64,000 bases of DNA from UBA1952 sp965246905 (GCA_965246905.1 CBDFFZ010000011.1:71388-135387); one strand, 5' to 3'. Counted from the stretch's first letter, positions 54,801 to 64,000 are shown. Numbers and translations: made by a program. Notes: generated by a model from the letters alone, not told the origin.

Positions 54801-57800
54801 TATCCGTAGAGCAGAAGGTAGTAGGTCCGCCTGCAGTTACCGTAGCGACTACAGAAGGTATCACTGTTATGGTGCGTGTGCCGGAAGTATCGGCACAGGT
54901 GCCGTTGGATACTCGCACCCGATAGCTGCCCGATGCCGTGGCTGAATAGGTAGCTGCTGTGGCGCCTGTGATAATGCCATTATTTAAAAGCCATTGGTAG
55001 GAGGCCCCGGTTGCCGAAGGTGCGCTTAACGATGCCGAGCTGCCAGAGCAAAAAGTAGTGGGGCCAGTAACAGTAACCGTTGTATCAGGCCTTGTAAGGA
55101 AGGTGAGCGCTACAGGAGCAGATGTGGTAGAGCAGGTGCTGATGGTAGTAACCAGCGTGTAAGAGCCGGTGCCGCCTGCACGGTAAGTGGTACCGGTAGC
55201 GCCTGTAATATTAGTGCCGTTGAGCTTCCACTGGTAAGAAAGGCCAGCACCTGTAACAGCGGAAAGCGTTAGTGAATCGGGCTTGCAGAAGGTAGTAACC
55301 ACCGGCGGTTGAATGGTGGCCACAGGTGGCGCACAAAGTGTAATGAAGCTGATCGTTACCCAAGATGAAAAGGCACTGCCGCCGCAGGAAGAGCGCACGT
55401 GGAAATAATAAGTTGTAAGTGGGGTTAGCCCGGAAGCTGCATAGGGCGATGAAGCAATGGCTGTGCCTGCGCCCGCAGGATCGGCAGCCGTCTGGTTAAG
55501 CACATATTCATGAGCGGTTACACCCGAAGCAGGCGTCCAGGAAAGGGAAGCAGTTGTTGCTGTAATGCTGCCGGCGGCAACTGCTGTTGGCGGGGCGCAC
55601 GGTGTAAATTCATAAGCGCCGATATCAGGGGTAGTTGCATTGCGGGTTACATTAAGAATGTCGGTGGTAACGCCTGCTGGTGTACCGAGGTTATTGAGGG
55701 CAGGGTTGGTAGGCTTAAAATCACCGATGGCCGGGTTATTGAATACCGGATCTATTGATACTGAATTGGCGTCTGTTCCTGAAGCCGTTTGAAAAGCGGC
55801 TAATGTTGTCTGGGCCGTAGTAAAGTATCCGATAGCAGGCGTGCCGGTTGTTGAGTTTACATAAATATCATTGTTGTTGGAGGTCTTTGTTCCTGAATAG
55901 TAAAGGCCGTATTTCACACCTGTACCGCCACGGGTAATGTAAACAATGTTGTTTTTTATTTCGATTGGAGCAGTACCGGTGCTGTATATACCATAAACAA
56001 GGCCTCCGGTGGATGCTGCATAATCTGATACGATCGTATTATGATTAGCATGTACATAGCTGTACGAAGAAAGATAGATCGGATACTGGCTTCCGTTGGA
56101 ATTAAGATTATAGATGAGGTTATTAGTAATATAATCATCATTACCCACTGTTGGAGCAGAAACCATATAAATTCCATACATGGCGCCGGCGTTAGCAGTA
56201 GAAGTTCCGAAAGGATCATGAAGTTTGTTCTTATCAACCGTCATGTTGATACATCCTGTTGAAAGATAGATACCATAATAAGTACTTAAAGTAGTACGGT
56301 TAGGGCGTTCTATATTGTTACCGCGCAGGATAGTGCCGGTGCTATAAACATTATAAGATCCATAGAAGTAGAAGTCCCTCAGGTTACAGTTTACAATTTG
56401 GTTGCTGGTAGCAAGTGTACCTGAATTTCCATAAATAGCCGTATTGTAATAGCCGCTGTTCATGGTGCAGCCTGTTACAAGATTACTATCCCCGGCAAGC
56501 CCTGCCGATGTACCGGAAGTCGCTGATCCGCTGATGGAAAAAGGAACTACGAAACTGCTCGTAGTATTGTCAAAACCACTAAAAACACAGTTTGTAAAAT
56601 TGTTGTTGTTAGACCCGTTCCAAAGATGGCAGACGAGGCCGTACGTAGCGTCTGTGCCCACTACATTCAGGGCATTAAAACGCATATAATCAGCGCCGCT
56701 CAACATCAATGTATGTGGGGCTGCAGCCGTACCTGCATAGGTAAGCGTTGTATTGTTGCAATTGAATGTAATCGTATTGGTTGCAGAGTTGGTTGCAATA
56801 TTAGGAATACTGATCTGCTCGCTGTAAGGTCCGCTGGTAGCCGCCACATTGAAAATTACAGGTCCGGAAGTGCCGCAACTAATAGCGCTCACAGCGGCCC
56901 CAAAAGTTTGAAAGTTTGTACCACTCGCAGCAGCGCCGGAGTTGATTGTGTAAGTTCCTGCAGGAAATAGCGCAGGCACAGTAACTAATACCGGAGTTGA
57001 ATTAGCGCTTTGCGTACCACAGGTCACTACTGCACGGTAGTATAATGTAGCAGTAGCATTTAATGTTAAGCTGGAGGAAGCAGATGGAGATCCGATATTG
57101 GTCCACGGGCCGGTAGCAGTGGTGCCGCTCTGCCATTGATAAGTCTGGCCGGTACCGCCAGTAAAGCCCGAAAGCCCTAAATTGATAGAAGCACCTGAAC
57201 AAGGGTTAGCACTCGATGTTGTTGTTGTACCTGCAATAGGCGGGGAAGTACAGGGCCCGGCAGGGGCAAAAGTAACACTACCTGTAAAGAAACGGGGACC
57301 ATTTCCTCCGCCATAACCTACATAATTACCACTCCCGCCAATCGTATAATCACCCACTTCGAGGCTTACATTGCCCGAAGTAAATACATTTGGGGTACAG
57401 GTGCCTACTCCGCTGCCACTATAATAGCAATAAGCAGCGGAAAGAACAGCAAATCTGTACTGTGTGCCGGTTGGTATGGTAAAATTCAGTGACGGTGACC
57501 ACGAAATTGGTGTTAGCCCGGTAACTGTAGCATTCTCTGTACCACTGCCAATAAGCGTCCAGGTAGGAGAAGAGAGCGGGTAGGTTGGTGCACCGGTAAG
57601 AGAAGTAGTGCTGTAATATAAACTTACCGCACCGGCATTTCCTGAATTATACCAGTTCATAACATCAGTTAGCAGGATAGGCCCCCCACTGTTGTTTTCT
57701 ATTACAAATGTAATAGCAAAGTTGGCCCCAGCACCGTTAGTACCTGTATAGCCGGTACTTCCAACAGTAGTATTCAGCGTAGTTTGCGCCATTGTGATGC

Positions 57801-57855
57801 CGCCCGTTAGTACCAATGCCAGGAGCAATAGCAGTGAAGAGTAGATTTTTTTCAT
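51817..57855 (-). CDS. giant T9SS-exported repeat adhesin
   Basis: The 2012-residue protein has a signal peptide ending TMAQ (residues 1-24) and a C-terminal type IX secretion sorting domain from about 1940 (IKVYPNPAASIVHIESPVPV ... GVYNVVITDKGGKFIKNERI). Between them are a parallel beta-helix-like region (about 300-740) and a fibronectin III-like domain (about 755-840, ITATTASLSWTPASGVTAHE). Three Ig-like units with YQW follow, then nine tandem repeats of about 77 residues (about 1070-1775) with the pattern CxGSSxxLTASGA...YTVTGT.ANGC. It would be exported and anchored at the surface through T9SS, probably for adhesion or polymer binding. No T9SS machinery gene is in the window. Confidence 0.9.
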   Translation of the reverse strand: MKKIYSSLLLLLALVLTGGITMAQTTLNTTVGSTGYTGTNGAGANFAITFVIENNSGGPILLTDVMNWYNSGNAGAVSLYYSTTSLTGAPTYPLSSPTWTLIGSGTENATVTGLTPISWSPSLNFTIPTGTQYRFAVLSAAYCYYSGSGVGTCTPNVFTSGNVSLEVGDYTIGGSGNYVGYGGGNGPRFFTGSVTFAPAGPCTSPPIAGTTTTSSANPCSGASINLGLSGFTGGTGQTYQWQSGTTATGPWTNIGSPSASSSLTLNATATLYYRAVVTCGTQSANSTPVLVTVPALFPAGTYTINSGAAASGTNFQTFGAAVSAISCGTSGPVIFNVAATSGPYSEQISIPNIATNSATNTITFNCNNTTLTYAGTAAAPHTLMLSGADYMRFNALNVVGTDATYGLVCHLWNGSNNNNFTNCVFSGFDNTTSSFVVPFSISGSATSGTSAGLAGDSNLVTGCTMNSGYYNTAIYGNSGTLATSNQIVNCNLRDFYFYGSYNVYSTGTILRGNNIERPNRTTLSTYYGIYLSTGCINMTVDKNKLHDPFGTSTANAGAMYGIYMVSAPTVGNDDYITNNLIYNLNSNGSQYPIYLSSYSYVHANHNTIVSDYAASTGGLVYGIYSTGTAPIEIKNNIVYITRGGTGVKYGLYYSGTKTSNNNDIYVNSTTGTPAIGYFTTAQTTLAAFQTASGTDANSVSIDPVFNNPAIGDFKPTNPALNNLGTPAGVTTDILNVTRNATTPDIGAYEFTPCAPPTAVAAGSITATTASLSWTPASGVTAHEYVLNQTAADPAGAGTAIASSPYAASGLTPLTTYYFHVRSSCGGSAFSSWVTISFITLCAPPVATIQPPVVTTFCKPDSLTLSAVTGAGLSYQWKLNGTNITGATGTTYRAGGTGSYTLVTTISTCSTTSAPVALTFLTRPDTTVTVTGPTTFCSGSSASLSAPSATGASYQWLLNNGIITGATAATYSATASGSYRVRVSNGTCADTSGTRTITVIPSVVATVTAGGPTTFCSTDSLMLSGPAPVAGVTYQWLFNGGAVAGATNSVFYAKASGSYRLALSNGTCVDTSATIAVTVNPVPTVTVVATNAVICAGSSTALTASGADTYTWSPGAGLSSTTGAAVTATPAATTNYTVTGTTIAGCSASANLTVTVNPLPSVTISPAIATICSGSSIPLTAGGAVTYSWSPATGLSATTGAIVIASPTGTTVYTVTGTDANGCSANASKTVTVNARPTVTVGPGTITNLCPGSTVILTAGGAITYSWSPGTGLSSTTGTSVAASPTVTTIYTVTGTNAAGCTNTATKTVNVYVPTIAISPAAPTSFCGSGSIILTASGATSYTWTPAAGLNTTTGATVTASPTVTTTYSVTGTDANGCTNSATKLITVNAIPVVAITPATATICSGASVALTASGASTYSWTPATGLSATTGATVLASPTSTITYTVTGTSIAGCTASASRLVTVNALPIISITPAGATTFCAGGSVVLNAAGGVSYTWLPTAGLTPATGATVTASPTATVTYTVTGTGANGCTKTATQLITVNPLPVLNVTPATAQICNGSSITLTASGATTYSWAPSATLSASTGATVTASPTITTTYTITGINAAGCTNTTTKQVSVIATPTVVVTPATSTVCSGVGVLLTASGADTYVWAPAASLNAPTGTSVIATPTGTTTYIVTGTSANGCVSTGTATVNVNQLPVIVVAPQGITKSCPGIAITLTASGAVSYAWSPADGLSNTTGDVVTASPASSTVYTVTGTDANGCTSLTNTGIARYLKPVASITPTGNVSMCAFDTALLRANKTIYPSYVWQLNGLNIPGANNAFFKPSYNGAYTVKVTDTNGCTAVSDTAAQVTIKPAPTPVITASGTALSTTAAYSNYQWLRNGQPITGANSRNYTAIQDGMYTVLVIDTTVSGSCPGLSLAFNMTQLGVGNVNLSDAIKVYPNPAASIVHIESPVPVTVMVSGMDGRLILKKENAKDMDISQWADGVYNVVITDKGGKFIKNERIVKMTK

Positions 57856-58085
57856 CCGGAATTTTTGTTAGAGCGGTAAATTTAACAATTACTTATTCAT
57901 ATTTCTTGATTTGAGAAAAAAAGAATTTGGGTTTTTACACATTTAAGACTTTCCAACATCAGGATCGAATATTATTTAACGGAAGTTTTATGACCACCGC
58001 ACTCAAGACTCATTTGATTGGTATGGCAAAGTCTGATTGATTACACTCTTTCTTCTATTAGCTGAAACATGGAGGCGCTATCTTT

Positions 58086-58706
58086 GTGCCCATGCCCTTA
58101 GTAAAAGAATGGGAGCCCGATGCCCACAGCCTTGCTGCTATCTGGCAGATAGCTGAGCCGGAAGATTTTTTTACGGCAGCAACAGGACTTGAATCTTCTA
58201 TTAAGAGCAGTAAGCGCCGCATCGAGCGGCTGGCCGGCCGGTATTTATTACAATTTTTAAAGGAAGATTTTCCCCTGCACCATATCGCGCCGGATGAGCA
58301 CGACAAGCCGCGCATCCCTCAAAACCAATATTACTTTTCTATATCTCATTCCTACCCTTACGTGGCCGCTATGCTCAGTGACCGCAATGAATGCGGCCTT
58401 GATATCCAAACCTGGCACCCACGTATGGAAGCGCTGCAACATAAGTTTCTGAGCGCCGATGAGCAGGCATTTTTTAAGGAAGATACACATTTAATTACCC
58501 TAGCATGGTCTGCAAAAGAAGCTGCTTATAAATGGCTGGGGCTACGCGGAATTGACTTTATTGAGCAGTTGCCCATTATATCATTTAATATGGAAAATGA
58601 TCTTTCGCTCTTCATAATTGATATTAAAAGCAGCGAAAAAGCTTGCCGGCTAAAGCTTGCAGGATTTATCGGGGATGAATTTTCATTTGCGATCACTATT
58701 ATTTAA
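58086..58706 (+). CDS. 4'-phosphopantetheinyl transferase, Sfp type
   Basis: The 206-residue protein (GTG at 58086; ATG at 58092 is an alternative) has the signatures YYFSISHSYPYVAAMLS, GLDIQTWHPRM, which carries the Mg-binding Asp, and LAWSAKEAAYKWLGLRG. These proteins load the phosphopantetheine arm from CoA onto acyl- or peptidyl-carrier proteins. The length is normal. It stands alone between the adhesin and glutamine synthetase. Confidence 0.88.
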   Translation: MPMPLVKEWEPDAHSLAAIWQIAEPEDFFTAATGLESSIKSSKRRIERLAGRYLLQFLKEDFPLHHIAPDEHDKPRIPQNQYYFSISHSYPYVAAMLSDRNECGLDIQTWHPRMEALQHKFLSADEQAFFKEDTHLITLAWSAKEAAYKWLGLRGIDFIEQLPIISFNMENDLSLFIIDIKSSEKACRLKLAGFIGDEFSFAITII

Positions 58707-58751
58707 TTATAAATTTTAATGTGGAAAATTTTTGTGATTTCCAATAGAAAT

Positions 58752-58782
58752 TTTGCATTTTCGTTTAAAATGCTAATCTTTG
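58752..58782 (+). promoter_or_regulatory. glnN promoter
   Basis: TTTG (58752-58755), an 18-base spacer and TAATCTTTG (58774-58782) resemble the Bacteroidota promoter, with one extra base in the -7 box. The start codon is 16 bases further on, without a Shine-Dalgarno site. Confidence 0.5.
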
Positions 58783-58798
58783 CGAAAATTTTAATTTA

Positions 58799-60790
58799 AT
58801 GTCCGCACTTCGATTTCCTGCGCTCCAAGAGCTCAATGCAGAAGAAAAGAAAATAAGCCATTACAACGGCAAGAAGATCACCAGCATTTTTGCCTGCAAT
58901 GTATTCGGCCCGAAATCCGCCCGCGAGTTCCTGAGCGATGAGGCATACAAAAGCCTGATGAACTCTATGAAGAACGCCACCCGCGTAGAGCGCCGCATGG
59001 CCGATCAGATTGCCTCCGGTATGAAAGCCTGGGCCGAAGAAAAAGGCGTAACCCATATTACCCACTGGTTCCAGCCACTCACCGGCACTACTGCCGAGAA
59101 GCACGATTCCTTCTTTACGATTAAAAGCGACGGCACGGCCATCGAAGAGTTCGACGGCAATTCGCTCATTCAGCAGGAGCCCGATGCATCCTCCTTCCCC
59201 AACGGCGGCATCCGCGCCACCTTCGAAGCCCGCGGCTATACTGCCTGGGATCCTTCCTCGCCTGCCTTTATCATGGAGACCGGCCACGGAAAGACGCTTT
59301 GCATTCCCACCGTATTTATCGCCTATAATGGCGAGAGCCTCGATTTTAAAGCGCCGCTCCTCAAATCGATCGTAGCGCTCAACAAAGCCGCGGTTGATGT
59401 ATGCCAGTATTTTGATAAGAATGTACAGAAAGTAACCGCCACCCTCGGCTGGGAGCAGGAATATTTTGTGGTGGATGAAGCCCTCGCCAATGCGCGCCCC
59501 GACCTCGTAATGTGCGGCCGTACGCTTATAGGCCACGCGCCGGCGAAAGGACAGCAGCTCGAAGATCATTATTTCGGCGCTATCCCCGAGCGCATTTTTG
59601 AATTTATGCAGGATTTTGAGCAGGAAGCCTATAAGCTGGGCATCCCGCTGCGCACCCGCCATAATGAGGTAGCCCCCGGCCAGTTTGAGTGCGCTCCGAT
59701 TTTCGAGGAATGCAATATTGCGGTGGATCATAATTCGCTGCTCATGGACATTATGGCCCGCGTAGCCAAGCGCCATAAGCTGAAGGTGCTCCTGCATGAA
59801 AAGCCCTTCGCAGGCGTAAACGGCTCCGGCAAGCACAACAACTGGAGCCTCGCTACGGATACCGGCGTGAATCTCCTTGCCCCCGGCAAAACGCCGCGCA
59901 CCAACCTCATGTTCCTCACCTTTTTCGTAAATACGATCAAAGCCGTACATGACCATGCCGATCTTCTCCGCGCTGCCATCGCATCCGCGGGCAACGACCA
60001 CCGACTCGGCGCCAACGAGGCTCCGCCGGCCATCATCTCTGCCTACCTCGGCTCTTACCTGAGCAAGGTGCTCGACGAAGTAGAAAGCCGCGTAACTGAT
60101 AAATTCTCCGAACAGGATGAAGTGATCCTGAAGCTCGATATCCACAAGCATATCCCGGAATTGCTAATGGATAATACGGACCGCAACCGCACCTCGCCGT
60201 TTGCCTTTACGGGCAATAAATTTGAGTTCCGCGCGGTAGGCTCTACGGCCAATTGTGCCTCGCCGATGCTGGTGCTCAACACTATTGTTGCCGATACGCT
60301 GAAGCAGTTTAAAAAGGAAGTGGATGAGCTGATAACCAAAGGTGAGAAGCGCGAGATAGCCGTGCTGCACATCCTGCGCAAGTACATTGCCGACAGCAAG
60401 AACATCCGCTTTGAAGGCGATAACTATAGTGAGGAATGGGCACAGGAAGCTGCAAAGCGCGGCCTAAGCAATTTCAAAACCACCCCGGAAGCGCTGGACG
60501 CATTCATTACCGAAAGCTCCAAAAAGGTATTCTTCTCAAATGGCATTTTCACGGAGCGCGAGCTCGATGCCCGCCACGAGATCATGCTGGAGGAATATGT
60601 AAAGAAGGTACAGATCGAGGCGCGCATCCTCGGCTATATGGCTACCAATCATGTGCTGCCGGCGGCCATCACATACCAGAACAAGCTTATTGAAAACATC
60701 CGCGGACTGAAGGAAGTAGGCCTGAAGGAAGAAAGCTACAAGGCAAATTCGATAGTAAAGAAAATGTTCTTCTCTTTCACGAATGAATAA
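58799..60790 (+). CDS. glnN: type III glutamine synthetase, C-terminus lost at the contig join
   Basis: The 663-residue frame matches GSIII: SIFACNVFGPKSAREFLSDE, THWFQPLTGTTAEKHDSFF, TFEARGYTAWDPSSPAFIME, TLGWEQEYFVVDEALANARP, RHNEVAPGQFECAPIFEECN and VNGSGKHNNWSLATD. The enzyme makes glutamine from glutamate, ammonia and ATP. GSIII proteins usually run to about 700-730 residues and end with a conserved helical tail after a KEESYKA-like stretch. Here SYKANSIVKK is followed by an unrelated MFFSFTNE and a stop. The last bases belong to the eukaryote-like segment, so the true 3' end is missing. Confidence 0.9.
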   Translation: MSALRFPALQELNAEEKKISHYNGKKITSIFACNVFGPKSAREFLSDEAYKSLMNSMKNATRVERRMADQIASGMKAWAEEKGVTHITHWFQPLTGTTAEKHDSFFTIKSDGTAIEEFDGNSLIQQEPDASSFPNGGIRATFEARGYTAWDPSSPAFIMETGHGKTLCIPTVFIAYNGESLDFKAPLLKSIVALNKAAVDVCQYFDKNVQKVTATLGWEQEYFVVDEALANARPDLVMCGRTLIGHAPAKGQQLEDHYFGAIPERIFEFMQDFEQEAYKLGIPLRTRHNEVAPGQFECAPIFEECNIAVDHNSLLMDIMARVAKRHKLKVLLHEKPFAGVNGSGKHNNWSLATDTGVNLLAPGKTPRTNLMFLTFFVNTIKAVHDHADLLRAAIASAGNDHRLGANEAPPAIISAYLGSYLSKVLDEVESRVTDKFSEQDEVILKLDIHKHIPELLMDNTDRNRTSPFAFTGNKFEFRAVGSTANCASPMLVLNTIVADTLKQFKKEVDELITKGEKREIAVLHILRKYIADSKNIRFEGDNYSEEWAQEAAKRGLSNFKTTPEALDAFITESSKKVFFSNGIFTERELDARHEIMLEEYVKKVQIEARILGYMATNHVLPAAITYQNKLIENIRGLKEVGLKEESYKANSIVKKMFFSFTNE

Positions 60791-60800
60791 ATTAGACGGA
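60750..60800. other. junction between bacterial and eukaryote-like sequence
   Basis: GSIII-like coding stops fitting its family near 60750-60770. From about 60790 the sequence changes to simple-repeat-rich, non-coding DNA and then an intron-containing gene. No mobile element, repeat or tRNA marks the join. Confidence 0.7.
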
Positions 60801-62144
60801 CTTGGATCTCCTTGGACAAGCGATGTTGAACATTCAACGTGATAAACCAGAAGAATGTCAAGTTCAAACGAGTGAGAGAGAGAGAGATTCAAAGCCTTTG
60901 CCGATGATGATGATTGCAGTTAGTGACATACGCGTTAATCCAACGAAAGTGATCCGCCATGTCATTGGTCTGCGAGGGGACAGATTAGATCGAGTTCGAA
61001 ATATCAGTCTGTCTCTCATTCAGCCGACATTTGCTGTCCAACAGGACTCGATCGCCAATGGAAATGAATAAAACGCTTTCGATCGGAATTTCCTCCTTCG
61101 ATCTCTCTCTCTCTCTCTTTCACAACAGAGCGAGAAAGGGCTTACGGAGCGAGGGGACTAGCAGAGAAATTCGAGTTCATTGCCCACTAATCACAATGAA
61201 AATTACGTGAGAATATGATTCTATCACATTCGTTCATCTAATCCCCCCACTCGCTCTCTCTCGCTGATCATGACACTTCTTGCTTGTTCTTTCGCACTTG
61301 TCTCGCTTCCCGACATGTAGTTGAATAATCTATTCGTCCTCATTATACACATTGATACCTATCGAGCACAGTTACTGTTGATTACTTCTGTATTTACTGT
61401 GCTCCTCTGATGCTGACGTATCAACATACACTTGCTAATTCCTCGTTACAAGGCAATATGACAATGATACTACTCTAGTCCCTCTCTCTCACTCACTCAC
61501 TTGCATTACTCAATCGACGACAGCATCATCTCGTTCACTTCAACAGATCGACTCGAACCGACAACTTGCCTCCAAGATGGTAAGCATTTGACAATGATTT
61601 GCAGCTGAAGGTCTTTCGACACAGTCAGCGTTAGCTTCACTTCGTTGCCCTGATGGCGTTTAATCTCGGTTTTGTTATCTCGTTTTGTCGGTATTATCTT
61701 GAACTAGGAGTGACAACGATCAGCGAGCTTGTCGGTTTAATCCGTCTTGCCTCGAATTGTCCTTTTCGGTGGGAGGGAGAGAGAAATGGAAATTAAAATA
61801 GCAAAAAAAGCGAACTCATAGAAGACAAACAATTGCACATTGATCAAGGTCCTTTCGTCATCTCTCATCCTGCATGTTGATCAGTACAACGATGAAGACG
61901 AGTGAAAAGATACAAAAAAAGAGCCGAGCGAACGGCGACGACGACGCATCGATCGAAGAGCGAGGAAGAGCTACACCTTCAACTTTGAAACAAACAGCAG
62001 AGAGATAGACAAATGAGTAAATAGCAATCTCTGGCAAACATCTACTCCGAAGCTCAGAGGATATATATTTGAGAGAATAAACGCCTATTTATGAAATTGT
62101 CGTCTTGCGCGAATATCGCCTAAGTTTTCATTTGCGAGACTACG
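60791..62144. other. eukaryote-like non-coding region with simple repeats
   Basis: No bacterial gene is supported. GA/CT microsatellite runs occur near 60868-60886, 61104-61118, 61253-61265 and 61481-61500. An ATGGTAAGC at about 61576 looks like a further start/donor pair and may mark an alternative first exon. The region probably holds promoter and 5' untranslated sequence of the gene at 62145. Confidence 0.5.
62061..62068 (+). promoter_or_regulatory. TATA-like element
   Basis: ATATATAT lies 77-84 bases before the first coding exon of the intron-containing gene. Position and composition fit a core promoter; not proven. Confidence 0.3.
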
Positions 62145-64000
62145 ATGGTAAGATCAGACTTCTACTCGCTGGATCTGCACGCTATTTCTCTCTCGTCTAG
62201 ATTGTGTGGTCTGTATCACTGTTCATCGTTTGTACCTTGTCCTTGGCGATTGCCAATCCAACGAATTTCACCGTTCCATCGACAAGAATATTAGGTACGT
62301 CAGCGATCGATGAACAACACTTCACATTCGCTTCCGTTAGGTCGATCGGCGATATCCATTGTCGAAGAAGACAAACGCTGTTTCGCCTGCCGAACTCTTC
62401 CCGAGTCGGGTGTCAGCAGCCATTGTATTGTACCTTGCCATTACAACCAACGATGCTATTTGAAAGCAACGCATGCCAATGCAACACGTAAGAAAGGAAT
62501 GTGAACATCGAGAACTAACAAGTCGACCTTGCTGATCTGTAGTGACGGATCGTCGTTGTACGAATGAACGATGGGTACGAGATTTACTCGTCGATGGTTG
62601 TCTAACCCACAACGACCAATACTGGTGTCTGTGCTCGACAGATCTCTGCAATGCCGGTGATTTCGTGACCATTCGCGGTATGTGCATCGACCGATTGACT
62701 TCTTTCCTCGACGATTCGATTCAGGCTATGATGATTGCTCCAATGATCCGTGCCCGTCGAGTACCGTCTGCCTCGACACCAAGGATGGATTCAGTTGCAT
62801 CTGCCCACCCTGGCAAGAAGATTGCACCTACAGTAAGCAGAAGATCTTGACTCGAAAGAGGACATTGACGAACGCCTTTCTGTTGTGCGTAGCCTCGAAT
62901 ATCGGCTGCACGTGCAAGAATGGTGGCCGATGTGTGATGAGTCTGGGTAATTACATCTGCGAATGCCCCTATGGCTACAATGGAATGAACTGCGAAACAC
63001 GTACGTTCCGAGCAGGCCTTATCCGGTTTCTGATCTTTCATTCGATCATTCAGGAGACATCTGTATTCCGAATCCTTGCATGAATGGTGGAACTTGCCAA
63101 TCCCAAGGCTTACTCAGTTTTACATGCCAATGTCGTCCTGGATTCAAAGGGCTGACCTGTCAGATATGTATGCATCCTCATTCTCAAGAGAATTCCTTGA
63201 ACGAACGGTTCCCTGTTCTTTCTTAGGCGATGCTTGTGTTCCGAATCCATGCCAGAACGGTGGTTCATGTCTCTTCGATGAACCTACTGGCACGTTCCAT
63301 TGTGCGTGTCCAACTGGCTATACCGGACGAACGTGTGATATCGGTGAGCATCATCGAGTCTCGCTCACCTCCGTAATCAAGTGTCTGTGGCGATAATGTT
63401 AGGTAATGTCGTGACCGCTCCTCCTCCGAATCCATGCTCGCCAAATCCCTGTCGCAATGGTGGGACATGCCAACCGAACGGTGCCGGAAGTTTTATGTGT
63501 GTCTGCCCTGTCGGCTTTTCCGGCATATGCTGCGAGATACGTGAGTTTCGTGGACGTCTTCACCCTTATCGATAGGCACTATCGAACACTCGCGCTGTAT
63601 CTAAATAGGTGCGGATCCGTGCAGTCCGAATCCCTGTCAAAATAATGGTATGTGTATGACGAGTGGAACTTCGTACTATTGCTCATGCCCAAGTGGATTC
63701 TCGGGGCAACGCTGTGAAATCCGTGAGTACTCACCTGCGTCAATAGCACTTCGCATTTCCCTTTCCCGCTACATATTCAGGTGACCCATGTGCACAAACT
63801 CCATGTTTGAATGGTGGACAATGTCAACTCAACGGAATGGGTGGCTTTCTCTGCGTCTGTCCCACGCCATTCACGGGGCAACGATGCGAAGACCGTGAGT
63901 GATACAGCGTTGATCACTTTCATCCCATTATCTTTCTTCGTTCAGGTACAGACCCTTGTGCTAGTCAACCGTGTCGAAACGGGGCTACTTGCCAACCCGT
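62145..64000 (+). CDS. multi-exon metazoan-type secreted Ly6/EGF-repeat protein, 3' end outside window
   Basis: Twelve exons can be read: 62145-62147, 62201-62294, 62341-62487, 62543-62677, 62725-62832, 62893-63000, 63054-63167, 63227-63343, 63403-63540, 63609-63722, 63781-63894 and 63946-64000+. The introns are 46-68 bases, each begins GT and ends AG, and all after the first are phase 1. Exon 1 is only the ATG. Exon 2 gives a signal peptide (MIVWSVSLFIVCTLSLAIA). Exons 3-4 give a Ly6/uPAR-like domain (DKRCFACR ... YWCLCSTDLCNAGDF). Each exon from 5 on is one EGF-like module, e.g. NPCMNGGTC...CQCRPGFKGLTC and NPCRNGGTCQP...CVCPVGFSGICC. The product is a cell-surface or matrix protein. This is not bacterial gene structure. 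Confidence 0.85.

Noticed and set aside
58796..60151. 451-codon open frame antisense to glutamine synthetase
   Set aside because: Shadow of glnN; translation is Gly/Ala/Glu-rich without motifs.
1..64000. CRISPR array
   Set aside because: No regularly spaced identical repeats with unique spacers were seen; tandem repeats at 25.3 kb are contiguous and degenerate.

Overview
The first 60.75 kb read as one bacterial chromosome segment from a member of the Bacteroidota, most likely Chitinophagaceae or a close relative. The evidence is a giant secreted adhesin with a type IX secretion C-terminal sorting domain, a type III glutamine synthetase, a MetH without its homocysteine-binding domain, a cyanophycin synthetase/cyanophycinase pair, few Shine-Dalgarno sites, TTTG-N(18-20)-TAnnTTTG-like promoters and many dispersed palindromes. 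The last 3.2 kb are different. They hold a metazoan-type gene with eleven short GT...AG introns, all but the first phase 1. It encodes a secreted Ly6/EGF-repeat protein. The join lies inside the 3' end of the bacterial glutamine synthetase gene (about 60750-60800). The contig is therefore either a host/bacterium assembly chimera or a real insertion. The host would be a compact-genome animal such as a tardigrade or rotifer; that part is inference.

Layout. (1) 1-21.3 kb is an A+T-richer defence island. It starts with a leftward sigma-like gene, a 29-codon ORF and an ImmA/IrrE metallopeptidase. Divergent from these is a three-gene ubiquitin-like conjugation operon (multi-ubiquitin, E1-like ThiF, DUF6527). 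Next come a Septu-like ATPase/HNH nuclease pair, an unknown gene, a 1543-residue HSP90-type ATPase-DUF3883 protein, a membrane protein, and a 1651-residue NACHT-pentapeptide-beta-propeller-methyltransferase fusion. The fusion overlaps by ATGA a divergent Nramp-superfamily transporter gene. Three related boundary units (GC-rich hairpin plus tRNA-3'-end-like sequence, near 4.34, 13.53 and 21.23 kb) separate these cargo blocks, which looks like serial insertion at one type of attachment site. No integrase gene is present in the window.

(2) 21.7-34.6 kb is mostly core genome: metH, a PAP2-like membrane protein, a decayed extracellular solute-binding protein, two secreted-protein genes, a lipid kinase, nadC, queA and dgt. 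A strong promoter and terminator upstream of dgt enclose a candidate small RNA.

(3) 34.8-45 kb is accessory. It holds a RAYT transposase remnant with REP-like palindromes, two toxin-antitoxin pairs, a GIY-YIG protein, small orphan genes, a second candidate structured RNA, an IS1595-family transposase, an interrupted gene, an ankyrin protein and a nested palindromic repeat block.

(4) 45-60.75 kb is core again: cphA/cphB, an alpha/beta hydrolase coupled to an ECF sigma factor and a membrane protein, a DUF559 remnant, the 2012-residue adhesin, a phosphopantetheinyl transferase and the truncated glnN.

The strongest candidate for an undescribed system is the NACHT/methyltransferase gene translationally coupled to the Nramp-like transporter. 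No database search was run; family names rest on motifs visible in the translations.
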